A DNA stretch of 51,172 bases from Amycolatopsis sp. CA-128772 (GCF_002904295.1 NZ_PPHG01000056.1:2501-53672); one strand, 5' to 3'; counted from the first letter of the stretch, positions 11,130 to 19,730 are shown. Translations and numbers: made by a program. Notes: generated from the letters alone by a model not told the origin.

Positions 11130-12755
11130 GTGCTGGACCGACTTGTCGACAAGCTGCTCGGGCTCCCCCGCGCCGAAGGCCCGAAGCCGGTCGTCACGCG
11201 CGACCTCGCCGTCCCGATGCCCGACGGCGTCACGCTGCTCGCCGACCGGTACGCGCCGGCCGGGACGACGTCGGCGCCGGTGGTGCTGATCCGCACGCCG
11301 TACGGGCGCAAGGGGATGCTGTCGAAGCTGTTCGGCGACACCTTCGCCCGGCACGGGCTGCAGACGGTCATCCAGAGCACCCGCGGCTCGTTCGGCTCCG
11401 GCGGCGAGTTCCGGCCGTTCCACCTCGAACGCGAGGACGGCGTCGCGACCGCCGGGTGGCTGCGCGCCCAGCCGTGGTGCGACGGGCACCTCGGCATGGC
11501 GGGCGCCAGCTACCTCGGGCACACGCAGTGGGCGGTCGGGCCGTACCTCGACCCGCCGCTCGCCGCGATGGGCCTCGGCGTGACGGCGTCGGAGTTCGTC
11601 TCGACGTTCTACCCGGGCGGCGTGCTCGCGGCGGACAACATGGTGTCGTGGTCGGCGATGATCGGGCGCCAGGAAGAGCGGTTCGCCGCGCTGCCGAACC
11701 CGCTGCAGACGCGGCGCACCCGGCGGGCGCTGGCCCACCTGCCGATCAGCGGCGCCGACGTGGCCGCGGTCGGGAAGCCGGTGACGTTCCTCCAGGACGT
11801 CACCGCGCACTTCGCGCCCGGAGACGACTACTGGTCGATGTCCGACCACAGCGCCGAAGTGGCGAAGCTCGACGTCCCGGTGTCGATGGTCACCGGGTGG
11901 TACGACTTGTTCATCCGCGGGCAGCTGCGGGACTTCCGGATCCTCGCCGAGGCCGGCAAGGCGCCGCGGATCACGATCGGGCCGTGGGCGCACGGCGAGC
12001 CCGCGAGCATGGGCCCGATGATCCGCGACCAGCTCGGGTTCCTGCGCGCGCACCTGCTCGGCGACCGCACCCAGCTGCAGCGGGCCCCGGTCCGGCTGTT
12101 CCTGCAGGGCGCGGGCACCTGGCTGGACTTCGAGTCCTGGCCCCCGCCCTCGACGGCGACCGCGGCACACCTGCGCCCGATCGGCGGGCTCGGCGAAGCG
12201 GTCACGGCGGAGGCGTTGCCGACGCCGTTCACCTACGACCCGGCCGACCCGACCCCGGCGGTCGGCGGCCCACTGCTGACGGGCGAGTGGAAGCAGCGCG
12301 ACAACCAGGAGGTCGAGGCCCGCCCGGACGTCCTGGTGTTCACCGGGGAGCCGCTGCCGTCGGACGTCGACGTCATCGGCGAGGTGTCGGCGACCGTGCA
12401 CGTGCGCACCGAGCTGGGCCACGCGGACGTGTACGTCCGGCTGTGCGACGTCGATTCGGGCGGGGTGTCCAGGAACGTGACGGACGGGATCCTGCGGCTG
12501 CGCCCGGGCTTCCCGTCAGCCGATTCGGACGGGGTGGTGACGGCGGAGGTGACGCTCGACCCGACGGCCTACCGCTTCCGCCGCGGCCACCGCCTGCGGA
12601 TCCAGGTGGCGGGCGGGGCGTTCCCGCGGTTCGCCCGCAACCACGGCACGGACGAGCCGGTGACGTCGGCGGTGGCCGGGAAGGCGAACCGCTTCGAGGT
12701 GTTCCACGACGCTTCGCGACCGTCGCGGATCACGCTGCCGGTGTTCAGCGGCTGA
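11130..12755 (+). CDS. CocE/NonD-type (S15) alpha/beta hydrolase
   Basis: 541-residue hydrolase of the X-Pro dipeptidyl-peptidase S15 / cocaine-esterase family. The N-terminal alpha/beta fold contains the nucleophile in GMAGASYLGHTQW, and a likely acid/His in the VSMVTGWYDLF and IGPWAHGEP motifs; the last about 220 residues form the PepX_C jelly-roll (SDVDVIGEVSATVHVRTE; RGHRLRIQVAGG). No signal peptide, so it is probably cytoplasmic. Start GTG has GGAAGG upstream. It lies 49 nt after aspA, on the same strand, and could be read through, but nothing ties it to asparagine. It overlaps the oppositely directed next gene by 11 bp at the 3' end. Substrate unknown (ester or peptide). Confidence 0.88.
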   Translation: MLDRLVDKLLGLPRAEGPKPVVTRDLAVPMPDGVTLLADRYAPAGTTSAPVVLIRTPYGRKGMLSKLFGDTFARHGLQTVIQSTRGSFGSGGEFRPFHLEREDGVATAGWLRAQPWCDGHLGMAGASYLGHTQWAVGPYLDPPLAAMGLGVTASEFVSTFYPGGVLAADNMVSWSAMIGRQEERFAALPNPLQTRRTRRALAHLPISGADVAAVGKPVTFLQDVTAHFAPGDDYWSMSDHSAEVAKLDVPVSMVTGWYDLFIRGQLRDFRILAEAGKAPRITIGPWAHGEPASMGPMIRDQLGFLRAHLLGDRTQLQRAPVRLFLQGAGTWLDFESWPPPSTATAAHLRPIGGLGEAVTAEALPTPFTYDPADPTPAVGGPLLTGEWKQRDNQEVEARPDVLVFTGEPLPSDVDVIGEVSATVHVRTELGHADVYVRLCDVDSGGVSRNVTDGILRLRPGFPSADSDGVVTAEVTLDPTAYRFRRGHRLRIQVAGGAFPRFARNHGTDEPVTSAVAGKANRFEVFHDASRPSRITLPVFSG

Positions 12756-13503
12756 CCGTCCGGTGGTGGCTGGTGACCCGGCCGTCGTCGTGGAGGACGT
12801 GCAGCAGCAACGCCGGCGGGCGGTCGTACTCCAGCGGGCCGCCCTCGGCCCAGCCGTGGTCGCCGCCCGGCTCGGCCGGCAGCAGCGAGCCCGACACCAC
12901 GCCGGGGGCGATGCGCAGCGGGACACCCGCGAACGTCGTCGAGGCGCCCGTGTGCACGTGACCCGCCAGCAGGGCCTTCACCCGCGGGTGGCGGGCCAGC
13001 ACCGACGCCAGCCGCTCGGCGCCGGCCTGGCGGATCGCGTCCACCAGCGGGACGCCGACCTCGACCGGCGGGTGGTGGAACGCGACGAACGCCGGGCCGT
13101 CGCCGCCGGAGAGGACGCCGTCGAGCCAGGCCAGGGTCTCGTCGGCGAGGAATCCCGCGCCGCGGCCCGGGATCGTCGAGTCGCACAGCGCGAACAGGAC
13201 GCCGTCGATCTCCTGCGCGAGGTCGATCGGGCCGTCCGACGCCGGCAGGTCGAGCAGGCCCGTCCGGAACGCCGCCCGGACGTCGTGGTTGCCCGGGCAG
13301 ACCAGCACCGGCGCCGGGTACTTCAGCAAGGCGGCGGCGCGCGCGTACTCCTCGGGCTCGCCGTGGTCGGCGATGTCGCCGGTGACGACGACGGCGTCGA
13401 CCGGTTTCGCCAGCCCGTTCAGGTAGCCCATGGCCGCGGCGACGCGGTCGTCCGCACGGGATCCGCCGTCGAGGTGCAGGTCGCTCAGGTGCGCGATGAT
13501 CAT
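12745..13503 (-). CDS. Metallophosphoesterase, CpdA-like (3',5'-cyclic nucleotide phosphodiesterase type)
   Basis: 252-residue calcineurin-like phosphoesterase. All motifs of the dimetal centre are visible in order: HLSDLHLDGG, VVVTGDIADHG, LVCPGNHDV, AFHHPP and LLAGHVHTG. This set and length are those of Icc/CpdA enzymes that cleave cyclic AMP, although many relatives act on other phosphodiesters. The ATG overlaps the stop of the upstream GntR gene (ATGA), so the two are co-translated. The 3' end runs 11 bp into the convergent hydrolase gene. Substrate is not proven. Confidence 0.88.
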   Translation of the reverse strand: MIIAHLSDLHLDGGSRADDRVAAAMGYLNGLAKPVDAVVVTGDIADHGEPEEYARAAALLKYPAPVLVCPGNHDVRAAFRTGLLDLPASDGPIDLAQEIDGVLFALCDSTIPGRGAGFLADETLAWLDGVLSGGDGPAFVAFHHPPVEVGVPLVDAIRQAGAERLASVLARHPRVKALLAGHVHTGASTTFAGVPLRIAPGVVSGSLLPAEPGGDHGWAEGGPLEYDRPPALLLHVLHDDGRVTSHHRTVSR

Positions 13504-14132
13504 CTTCCGTCCTTCCCCAGGTACGCCAAGGCCTTGACCCAGTTCGCCACGAGCACCGCGGAGGCGGCGGCCAGGTCGCCGTCGCGCAGGGCCGCGGCGA
13601 TCCGGCGGTGCTCGCCGATGCTCTCGCCCGCGTGGCCGTCGCCGGCGAAGTAGGCCGACTCGTACCGCTTCAGCAGCGGCTTCGTCTGCTCGATCAGCCG
13701 CAGCAGGTGCGGGTTCGGGCAGCGGGACAGCAGCAGCGCGTGCCAGCGATCGTCCAAACCGGACAGATCGCCGCCGTCGGCGAGGGCGCGGGTCATCTCG
13801 GCGGAGACGGCGTCGAGCGCGTCCGGCAGGCCGGCCAGCTCCACCGGGGACGTCCAGCGCAACGCGAGGGCTTCGAGCTCGGCCACCAGCGGGTAGAGCC
13901 GGCGTGCCTCGCCCGGGTCGAACGGCGGCACCAGGAACCCCCGGCCCGGCGCGGAAACCAGCAGGCCGCGGTCGGCGAGCCCGATCAGCGCTTCCCGCAG
14001 CGGCGTCCGGCTGACGCCGAGCTCCTTCGCCAGGTGCACCTCGTTGACGCGCGCGCCGGCCGGGAGGCGTCCGTCGAGCACGCGGCCGGTGATCTGCTCC
14101 AGGAGGTCGCTGCGCAACGGGGTCCGGGCCAT
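13500..14132 (-). CDS. GntR/FCD family transcriptional regulator
   Basis: 210 residues. The GntR winged helix is at about residues 5-70 (LPAGARVNEVHLAKELGVSR, then TPLREALIGLADRGLL), followed by an FCD effector domain. The chosen ATG at 14132 gives the usual FCD length; the frame runs on upstream through the divergent promoter but that extension has no family character. The gene is divergent from a class V aminotransferase, 46 bp apart, with a palindrome between them, and coupled to a metallophosphoesterase. It most likely controls both directions. An AATACT hexamer 7 nt before the ATG suggests a leaderless mRNA. Confidence 0.85.
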   Translation of the reverse strand: MARTPLRSDLLEQITGRVLDGRLPAGARVNEVHLAKELGVSRTPLREALIGLADRGLLVSAPGRGFLVPPFDPGEARRLYPLVAELEALALRWTSPVELAGLPDALDAVSAEMTRALADGGDLSGLDDRWHALLLSRCPNPHLLRLIEQTKPLLKRYESAYFAGDGHAGESIGEHRRIAAALRDGDLAAASAVLVANWVKALAYLGKDGR

Positions 14133-14178
14133 GGCCGGCAGTATTGCATACAATACCCATCTACTGTATTCAGTTGCT
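14133..14178. promoter_or_regulatory. Divergent promoter with GntR operator
   Basis: The 46-bp gap between the two divergent starts holds GTATTG (14141-14146), CATA and CAATAC (14151-14156), a 16-bp near-perfect palindrome (14 of 16 symmetric) of the ATTGnATnCAAT type known for FCD/VanR-like regulators. On the minus strand AATACT (fwd 14140-14145 region) lies 7 nt before the GntR ATG; on the plus strand TACTGT (14162-14167) is the best -10 for the aminotransferase. The region is AT-rich compared with its surroundings. Binding of the adjacent GntR protein is inferred. Confidence 0.65.
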
Positions 14179-15372
14179 ATGAGCATCGACGTCGAACGCG
14201 CGCGCCGCGAGACCCCGGGCTGCGCCGAGGTGGTCCACTTCAACAACGCGGGCGCGGCGCTGCCCCCGGCCGTCGTCACCGACACCGTCGTCGACTACCT
14301 ACGCCGCGAAGCGCTCGTCGGCGGGTACGAAATGGTCGCCGAGTCGGCGGACCGCCTGGACGCGGTGTACGCGTCCGTGGCCCGCCTGCTCGGCGCCGGG
14401 ACCGACGACATCGCGCTCACCGACAACGCGACGCGCTCGTGGCAGGCGGTGTTCTACGCGCTGCCGTTCGACCGCGGGGACCGGATCCTGACCTCCCGCG
14501 CGGAGTACGCCAGCAACGCCATCGCCTTCCTGCAGGTCGCGCGGCGCACCGGCGCGGTCGTCGAGGTGATCGGCGACGACGAGTCCGGGCAGCTGGACGT
14601 CGAGCAGCTGCGGCGGCGCGTCGACGGCGACGTCAAGCTGATCGCCGTCAGCCACGTCCCCACCCAGGGCGGGCTGGTGAACCCGGCCGAGGAGATCGGC
14701 GCGGTCGCCGAGGCCGCCGGCATCCCGTTCCTGCTGGACGCCTGCCAGTCCGCGGGCCAGCTCGACCTCGACGTCACGCGCCTCAAGTGCGACGCGCTGT
14801 CCGGGACCGGCCGCAAGTACCTGCGCGGCCCGCGCGGCACCGGGTTCCTCTACGTGCACCCGCGGCTGCGTGAACGGCTGGAGCCGGCCATGCTCGACCT
14901 GCATTCGGCGAGCTGGGAGTCGCCGACGGAGTACGTCGTCGACCCGACGGCCAAGCGCTTCGAGGTGTGGGAACGCGACTCCGCCGCGGTGCTCGGCCTC
15001 GGCGCGGCCATCGACTACGCGCTCGGCTGGGGTCTCCCGGCGATCGAATCCCGCGTCGCTTCGCTGGCCGCGACGCTGCGAAGCCGGCTGAGCGAGGCCG
15101 GCGCCCGCGTCCACGACGCCGGGACGCGCAAGTGCGGCCTGGTCACCTTCACCGTCGACGGGACGCCGGCCGCGGAGATCAAGGCGCGCCTCGCCGAGGC
15201 GCACATCAACACGTCACTGTCGACGCGCACCTCGGCGCAGTACGACTTCACCGCCCGCGGCCTGCCGGACCTGGTCCGGGCGTCGGTGCACTACTACAAC
15301 ACCGAGGACGAGATCGACCTGCTGGTGCGGCAGGTCGAGAAGCTCCGGACGCGGGCGGCCGGCGGGGCGTAG
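14179..15372 (+). CDS. Class V aminotransferase (cysteine desulfurase / epimerase-like)
   Basis: 397-residue PLP enzyme of fold type I. Markers: FNNAGAALPP near the N-terminus, the cofactor-binding TDNATRSW, the aspartate in PFLLDACQSAGQ and the PLP lysine in SGTGRKYLRGPRG. Relatives include isopenicillin-N-epimerase-like and cysteine-desulfurase-like proteins; the cysteine loop of true desulfurases is not obvious (SLSTRTSAQYDF at the equivalent region), so IscS function is unlikely. ATG 14179 follows the divergent promoter. Its partner regulator is the GntR gene. Substrate unknown. Confidence 0.85.
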   Translation: MSIDVERARRETPGCAEVVHFNNAGAALPPAVVTDTVVDYLRREALVGGYEMVAESADRLDAVYASVARLLGAGTDDIALTDNATRSWQAVFYALPFDRGDRILTSRAEYASNAIAFLQVARRTGAVVEVIGDDESGQLDVEQLRRRVDGDVKLIAVSHVPTQGGLVNPAEEIGAVAEAAGIPFLLDACQSAGQLDLDVTRLKCDALSGTGRKYLRGPRGTGFLYVHPRLRERLEPAMLDLHSASWESPTEYVVDPTAKRFEVWERDSAAVLGLGAAIDYALGWGLPAIESRVASLAATLRSRLSEAGARVHDAGTRKCGLVTFTVDGTPAAEIKARLAEAHINTSLSTRTSAQYDFTARGLPDLVRASVHYYNTEDEIDLLVRQVEKLRTRAAGGA

Positions 15373-16050
15373 GGCAAGCCTTCGCCCGCGCCGAAACCCG
15401 AAGCTGCCCACCGCGGCGATCACCCGGCTCCGCATCGCTTCCTCGCGAGCGGCGCCCACCTGCGGGCCGCCGGAGTCGCCCATGCACGCCATCGCGTCCG
15501 GCTTGCGGCTCACGGTGCACAGCCGGGTCGCGGCCGCGTAGCCGGGCGAGCACTCGGACACCGCTGCGCGGCGGGTGTCGGGTCCTGGAGCCGTTCGGGG
15601 AACGCCGCCCGGGCGATGTCGGCGGTTTGGACCGTGGTGCCGAAGCCGAGCACGCGGGTCGGCGTGCCGGGCCGGGCCGCCACGCGGATCGCCTGCTCGG
15701 ACACGGGGCGGTCCAGGCGCGCCAGCGCGAACTCGTGCTCGTTCGGCGCGCCCGGCCGGTAGCCCGGGTGCCGCACCCACCGGTCGATCGCGCGCACGGT
15801 GCCGCCGGAGTTCCGCCGCTCGCTGCCGATGCGCACGGTTCCCTCCGGCACGGCCGGGTTGCGCCCGGGGTCGACGCAGTGCGCCGCGGTCACCACCCAC
15901 TGCGGGTGGACCAGCACCGCCGCAGACGCCCTTGGCGTGGCCGAGCTCGGGCACGATCTCCCCGTCGTCCGCCCCGCCGTGGGCCATCGGGCCGGCACCC
16001 CGGTTCGCGGAGGTGGCGGCGGGACGCCCGGGGGCGGGGCGCGCCCCACC
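15373..16050 (-). pseudogene. Decayed trypsin-like (S1A) serine protease
   Basis: Three pieces of an S1A protease lie in two alternating frames. Piece 1 (from about 15987) reads HAKGVCGGA; piece 2, shifted by one base, reads VLVHPQWVVTAAHC with the catalytic His (15876-15890) through EHEFALARL; piece 3, back in the first frame, reads ACMGDSGGPQV with the catalytic Ser (15464-15481). Thus two compensating frameshifts break it, near 15920 and near 15560. The catalytic Asp position (normally DIALL) is Glu here, the signal peptide is missing and the C-terminal helix is not recognisable. Real decay is more likely than sequencing error because of the missing parts. It lies between two intact genes. 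Confidence 0.75.
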
Positions 16051-16055
16051 CTCGC

Positions 16056-17012
16056 TCAGGCGAAGGCGTTCACCCCGGTCAGGTCCGCCGAGAGCGTCCA
16101 CAGCCGCGCGGCCTGCGCCGGGTCGATCGCGTAGTCCTTCACCCCGGTGCGGGTTCCGTCGGCCGGCGCGGGCTCGGCGATGTCGCAGTCCTCGAGGTAC
16201 ACGCCGCCGAGGCCGGCGAGCTGCGGGGACGTCGCCGCCCAGACCTGGGTGGCGGCGCCCTGCTCCGGGGTCTTCGCGCCGCCGGTCACCCGGCCGGACT
16301 CGTCGACCATGCCCGCGTCGACGAGCTCCTGCCGGTCCAGGTGGCGCACGAGGTCGGTGAGGATCCGCCCGGGGTGCAGGGCGAACGCGCGGACGCCCCG
16401 GTCACGCGCGAGCTCGTCGAGGTGCACGGCGAACAGCACGTTCGCGGTTTTGGCCTGGCCGTAGGCGAGCCACTTGTCGTAGCCGCGCTCGAAGTTCAGG
16501 TCGTCGAAGCGCACCGGGCCGTAGTGGTGGCCGCGCGAGGACACCGAAACCACGCGGGCTCCGGTGATGAAAGCCGGAAAGAGCCGGTTCACCAGGGCGA
16601 AGTGCCCGAGGTGGTTGGTCGCGAACTGCGCCTCCCACCCCGGTCCGACGCGGGTTTCCGGCGACGCCATGATGCCCGCGCTGCCGATGAGGACATCGAT
16701 GCCGCGACCCGAGGCGAGGAACCGCCCGGCGAAGACGCGGACGCTGTCGAGGTCGGCCAGGTCGAGCTCGTCGACCTCGACGTTTTCCAGACCGGACAAC
16801 GCTTTCTCCGCTGTCGCGCGGCGGCGGGCCGGGACGACGACGTGCGCGCCGGCGTTCGTCAGCGCCCGCGTGGTCTCCAGGCCGAGGCCCGAGTAGCCGC
16901 CGGTGACGATCGCGAGCTTGCCGGTCAGGTCGAGGCCGGCCAGGACCTCCGCCGCGGTGGTGGTGGCGCCGAATCCCGAACCGAGCTGGTGTTGTGCGGT
17001 GGTGGTGGTCAT
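16056..17012 (-). CDS. SDR-family oxidoreductase (retinol-dehydrogenase/WWOX-like)
   Basis: 318-residue NAD(P)-dependent short-chain dehydrogenase of the longer type. The Rossmann motif is VTGGYSGLGLETT, NAG-type region is IGSAGIMASPE, and the active site is SVSSRGHHYG followed by AYGQAKTANV (Tyr-x3-Lys). The ATG at 17012 sits 7 nt after a TAGCGT box, with a MerR-type promoter directly upstream, so the mRNA is probably leaderless. Such promoters are switched by MerR regulators in response to aldehydes, oxidants or drugs; no merR gene lies beside it. Substrate unknown. Confidence 0.9.
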   Translation of the reverse strand: MTTTTAQHQLGSGFGATTTAAEVLAGLDLTGKLAIVTGGYSGLGLETTRALTNAGAHVVVPARRRATAEKALSGLENVEVDELDLADLDSVRVFAGRFLASGRGIDVLIGSAGIMASPETRVGPGWEAQFATNHLGHFALVNRLFPAFITGARVVSVSSRGHHYGPVRFDDLNFERGYDKWLAYGQAKTANVLFAVHLDELARDRGVRAFALHPGRILTDLVRHLDRQELVDAGMVDESGRVTGGAKTPEQGAATQVWAATSPQLAGLGGVYLEDCDIAEPAPADGTRTGVKDYAIDPAQAARLWTLSADLTGVNAFA

Positions 17013-17019
17013 GGCCCCG

Positions 17020-17050
17020 ACGCTAGAACCTGGAGCGGGCTCCAGCGCAA
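17020..17050 (-). promoter_or_regulatory. MerR-type promoter with 19-bp spacer
   Basis: On the minus strand TTGCGC (17045-17050) and TAGCGT (17020-17025) are separated by exactly 19 bp. The spacer carries a perfect inverted repeat, CTGGAGC-CC-GCTCCAG (17030-17045). An overlong 19-bp spacer with a centred palindrome is the hallmark of MerR-family promoters. The -10 box is 7 nt from the SDR start codon. Confidence 0.75.
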
Positions 17051-17052
17051 GT

Positions 17053-18189
17053 TCAGTCCTTGAGCAGCTGCCGCGCGATCACGAGCTTCTGGATTTCGCT
17101 GGTGCCTTCGTAGATCCGGAACAGCCGCGCGTCGCGGTAGATCCGCTCGACCGTCACCCCGCGGACGTACCCCGCCCCGCCGTGGACCTGCACCGCGCGG
17201 TCCGCGACCCGCCCGAGCATCTCGGTGCAGAACAGCTTCGCCGACGACGGCCCCAGCTTGCGGTCCTCGCCCGAGTCGTACTTCGCCGCGGCTTCGTGCA
17301 CCATCGCCCGGCCGGCCGCGAGCTCGGCGTGCGACTCCGCCAGCAGGGCCTGCACCAGCTGGTACTCGCCGATCACCCGGCCGCCCTGGCGGGCCGTCCG
17401 CGCGTACTCGACCGCTTCGGCGAGCGCCCGCTCGGCCATGCCGACGCACAGCGCCGCGATGTGCAGGCGGCCGCGGGCGAGCGACGCCATCGCGATGCCG
17501 AAGCCCTTGCCCTCCTCGCCGACGAGCGTGCCGGCCGGCAGCTCGACGTCGTCGAAGACCACCTCCGACGTCCACGCGCCGGCCTGGCCCATCTTGGCGT
17601 CGTGCGGGCCGACCGTGACGCCGGGCGCGGCCGCCGGGACGAGGAACGCCGAAACGCCGCGGCTGCCGGTGCTTTCCGGGCCGGTGCGGGCGAACGCGAC
17701 GAACACCTCCGCCAGCGGCGCGTTGGTGATGAACCGCTTGGTGCCCGACAGCCGGTAGCCGTCGCCGTCGCGGACCGCGCGGCTGGTCAGGCCGCCCGGG
17801 TCCGAGCCCGCCTCGGCTTCGGTGAGCGCGAAGGAGGCGATCGACCGGCCCGCGGCCAGCCGGGGCAGCCAGCGGGTGCGCTGCTCCGGCGTCCCGTAGT
17901 GCACGATCGCCTGGCCGGCGATGCCGTTGTTGGTGCCGAACAGCGACCGGAAGGCGGGCGTCGTCCAGCCGAGCTCGATGGCCAGCCGGACGTCTTCGGC
18001 CATCGCCAGGCCCAGCCCGCCGTACTCCTCCGGCAGCGCCCAGCCGAACAGGCCGAGCTCGGCGGCCTTGTCCCGGATCTCCGCGGGGATCTCGTCGCGC
18101 TCGTCGATCTCCGCCTCACGCGGCACGACCTCCTTGCGCACGAAATCCCGCACCGCACCGAGGACCTGCCCGAAAACGTCCGCGTCCAT
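17053..18189 (-). CDS. Acyl-CoA dehydrogenase
   Basis: 378-residue FAD enzyme catalysing the first step of fatty-acid or branched-chain acyl-CoA beta-oxidation. Signature 1 appears as FALTEAEAGSDPGG, and signature 2 as AVQVHGGAGYVRG with the catalytic-base region YRIYEGTSEIQK-like (FRIYEGTSEIQKL). Length and order of N-terminal helical, beta and C-terminal helical domains are normal. ATG 18189 is divergent from an acyl-CoA synthetase with only 31 bp between, sharing one palindrome. The pair probably activates and then oxidises the same acid. Chain specificity cannot be read. Confidence 0.93.
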   Translation of the reverse strand: MDADVFGQVLGAVRDFVRKEVVPREAEIDERDEIPAEIRDKAAELGLFGWALPEEYGGLGLAMAEDVRLAIELGWTTPAFRSLFGTNNGIAGQAIVHYGTPEQRTRWLPRLAAGRSIASFALTEAEAGSDPGGLTSRAVRDGDGYRLSGTKRFITNAPLAEVFVAFARTGPESTGSRGVSAFLVPAAAPGVTVGPHDAKMGQAGAWTSEVVFDDVELPAGTLVGEEGKGFGIAMASLARGRLHIAALCVGMAERALAEAVEYARTARQGGRVIGEYQLVQALLAESHAELAAGRAMVHEAAAKYDSGEDRKLGPSSAKLFCTEMLGRVADRAVQVHGGAGYVRGVTVERIYRDARLFRIYEGTSEIQKLVIARQLLKD

Positions 18190-18220
18190 GCGTCGCACGC
18201 TACCCGGTAGCGTGCGGCGG
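18190..18220. promoter_or_regulatory. Shared palindromic promoter of divergent beta-oxidation genes
   Basis: A perfect 23-bp palindrome (18194-18216, 11-bp arms around a central C) fills most of the gap between the two start codons. Each half contains TAGCGT, on the plus strand at 18208-18213 and on the minus strand at 18197-18202, and each hexamer is exactly 7 nt before its start codon. So one palindrome provides both -10 boxes for two leaderless mRNAs, and a regulator bound there would shut both. Confidence 0.7.
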
Positions 18221-19708
18221 GTGAGCACCTTCTTCGACGTCGCCGAGCAGGACCCGGACCGCCTGGCGGTGCGGGCGCCGGACGGCACCGCGGCGACGTT
18301 CGGCGAGCTGGCCCGGCGGGCGAACCGGCTGACGCACGCGCTGCACCGGCTCGGGCTCGGCCCGGGCGACGGCGTCGTCGCCGTCGTCCACAATGGACTC
18401 CCCTACTTCGAGCTGCTGTTCGCCACGCTGCAGGCCGGGATGTACTTCACCCCGGTCAACTACCGGTCTTCGCCGGCCGAGATCGCCTACGTGGTCGCGA
18501 ACAGCGGCGCCCGGGTCGTCGTCGCGGACGCGGACATCGCCCGCACCTGCGATGTCGGCGTGCCCCGGTTTTCGGTCGGCCCCGCCGAGGGGTGGGGCGA
18601 CTACGCGAGCTGGGGCGAGGACGAGCCGTCGACGCCACCCGAGCCGCGGACCGCGGGCCAGACGATGCTCTACACGTCGGGCACCACCGGGCGACCCAAG
18701 GGCGTCCGGCGCGCGCTGAGCAGGCAACCGCCGTCGCTGCACCCGATCCACCGCGATCTCCTGGCGATGTTCGGCGTCCGGCCCGGCCCGGGCGTGCACC
18801 TGGTGGCCTGCCCGCTCTACCACGCCGCGCCCGGCTCGTTCGCCGTCAACGCGATGCACCTCGGGCACAGCGCGGTGCTGATGGACCGCTTCGACGCCGA
18901 GGAAACGCTGCGGCTCGTCGAGCGGCACCGCGTCACGAGCACCCACCTCGTGCCGACCATGTTCCACCGGATGCTGCGGCTGCCCGAAGAGGTCCGCGCG
19001 CGGTACGACACGTCGAGCCTCTCCAGCGTCATCCACGGCGCGGCGCCCTGCCCGCCTGAGGTGAAGGCGCGGATGATCGGCTGGCTCGGCCCGGTGGTGC
19101 ACGAGTACTACGGCGCCTCGGAAGGGCTGATCTGCGGCGTCACCGCGGCCGGGTGGTCGGCGGCGCCGGGGACCGTGGGCCGGCCCCTGACCGGCGTGCG
19201 GCTGAAGATCCTCGACGACGACGGCGCCGAGGTGCCCGAGGGCGAGCCGGGCACGATCTACTTCAGCTCCGCGCACACCGCGCTCGACTACCTCGGCGAC
19301 CCGGAGAAGACCGCGGCCGCCCGCTCCGGGGAGTACCTCACCGTCGGCGACTTCGGCTACCGCGACGCCGAAGGGCGGGTCTTCCTGCTCGACCGCCGGA
19401 CCGACCTGATCCTTTCCGGCGGCGTCAACGTCTACCCGGCCGAAATCGAGGCGCGGCTGCTCACGCACCCGGACGTCGCGGACGCGGCGGTGATCGGCGA
19501 GCCGGACGAGGAGTGGGGGCAGCGGGTCGTCGCCGTCGTCGAGCCGGTCGACGGCGTGCCCCCGGACGACGCCCTGGCCGCGCGCTTGGCCGAGCACTGC
19601 CGGGCCGCGCTGGCCGGGTTCAAGACGCCGAAGCGGTTCGACTTCACCGATCGCCTGCCGCGCACGGAATCGGGCAAGATGGTGCGGCGCACCCTGCGCC
19701 AGCCCTGA
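18221..19708 (+). CDS. AMP-dependent acyl-CoA synthetase (FadD-like)
   Basis: 495-residue ANL-superfamily ligase that adenylates a carboxylic acid and transfers it to CoA. Motifs in order: MLYTSGTTGRPKGV (phosphate loop), YYGASEG, LLDRRTDLILSGGVNVYPAE (hinge) and the C-terminal catalytic lysine in RTESGKMVRR. The GTG at 18221 fits both the domain start (STFFDVAEQDPDRLAV) and the promoter 7 nt upstream. Divergent partner is an acyl-CoA dehydrogenase; a secreted cupin follows 22 nt downstream and may be co-transcribed. Likely a medium- or long-chain or aromatic acid ligase. Confidence 0.92.
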   Translation: MSTFFDVAEQDPDRLAVRAPDGTAATFGELARRANRLTHALHRLGLGPGDGVVAVVHNGLPYFELLFATLQAGMYFTPVNYRSSPAEIAYVVANSGARVVVADADIARTCDVGVPRFSVGPAEGWGDYASWGEDEPSTPPEPRTAGQTMLYTSGTTGRPKGVRRALSRQPPSLHPIHRDLLAMFGVRPGPGVHLVACPLYHAAPGSFAVNAMHLGHSAVLMDRFDAEETLRLVERHRVTSTHLVPTMFHRMLRLPEEVRARYDTSSLSSVIHGAAPCPPEVKARMIGWLGPVVHEYYGASEGLICGVTAAGWSAAPGTVGRPLTGVRLKILDDDGAEVPEGEPGTIYFSSAHTALDYLGDPEKTAAARSGEYLTVGDFGYRDAEGRVFLLDRRTDLILSGGVNVYPAEIEARLLTHPDVADAAVIGEPDEEWGQRVVAVVEPVDGVPPDDALAARLAEHCRAALAGFKTPKRFDFTDRLPRTESGKMVRRTLRQP

Positions 19709-19730
19709 CGGTCTTCGAGGGGGAACACCG

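Noticed and set aside
15214..16101. An intact 295-residue protein on the minus strand at the protease remnant
   Set aside because: Only parts of this frame match the protease; the middle part is in another frame and the ends run into two neighbouring genes.
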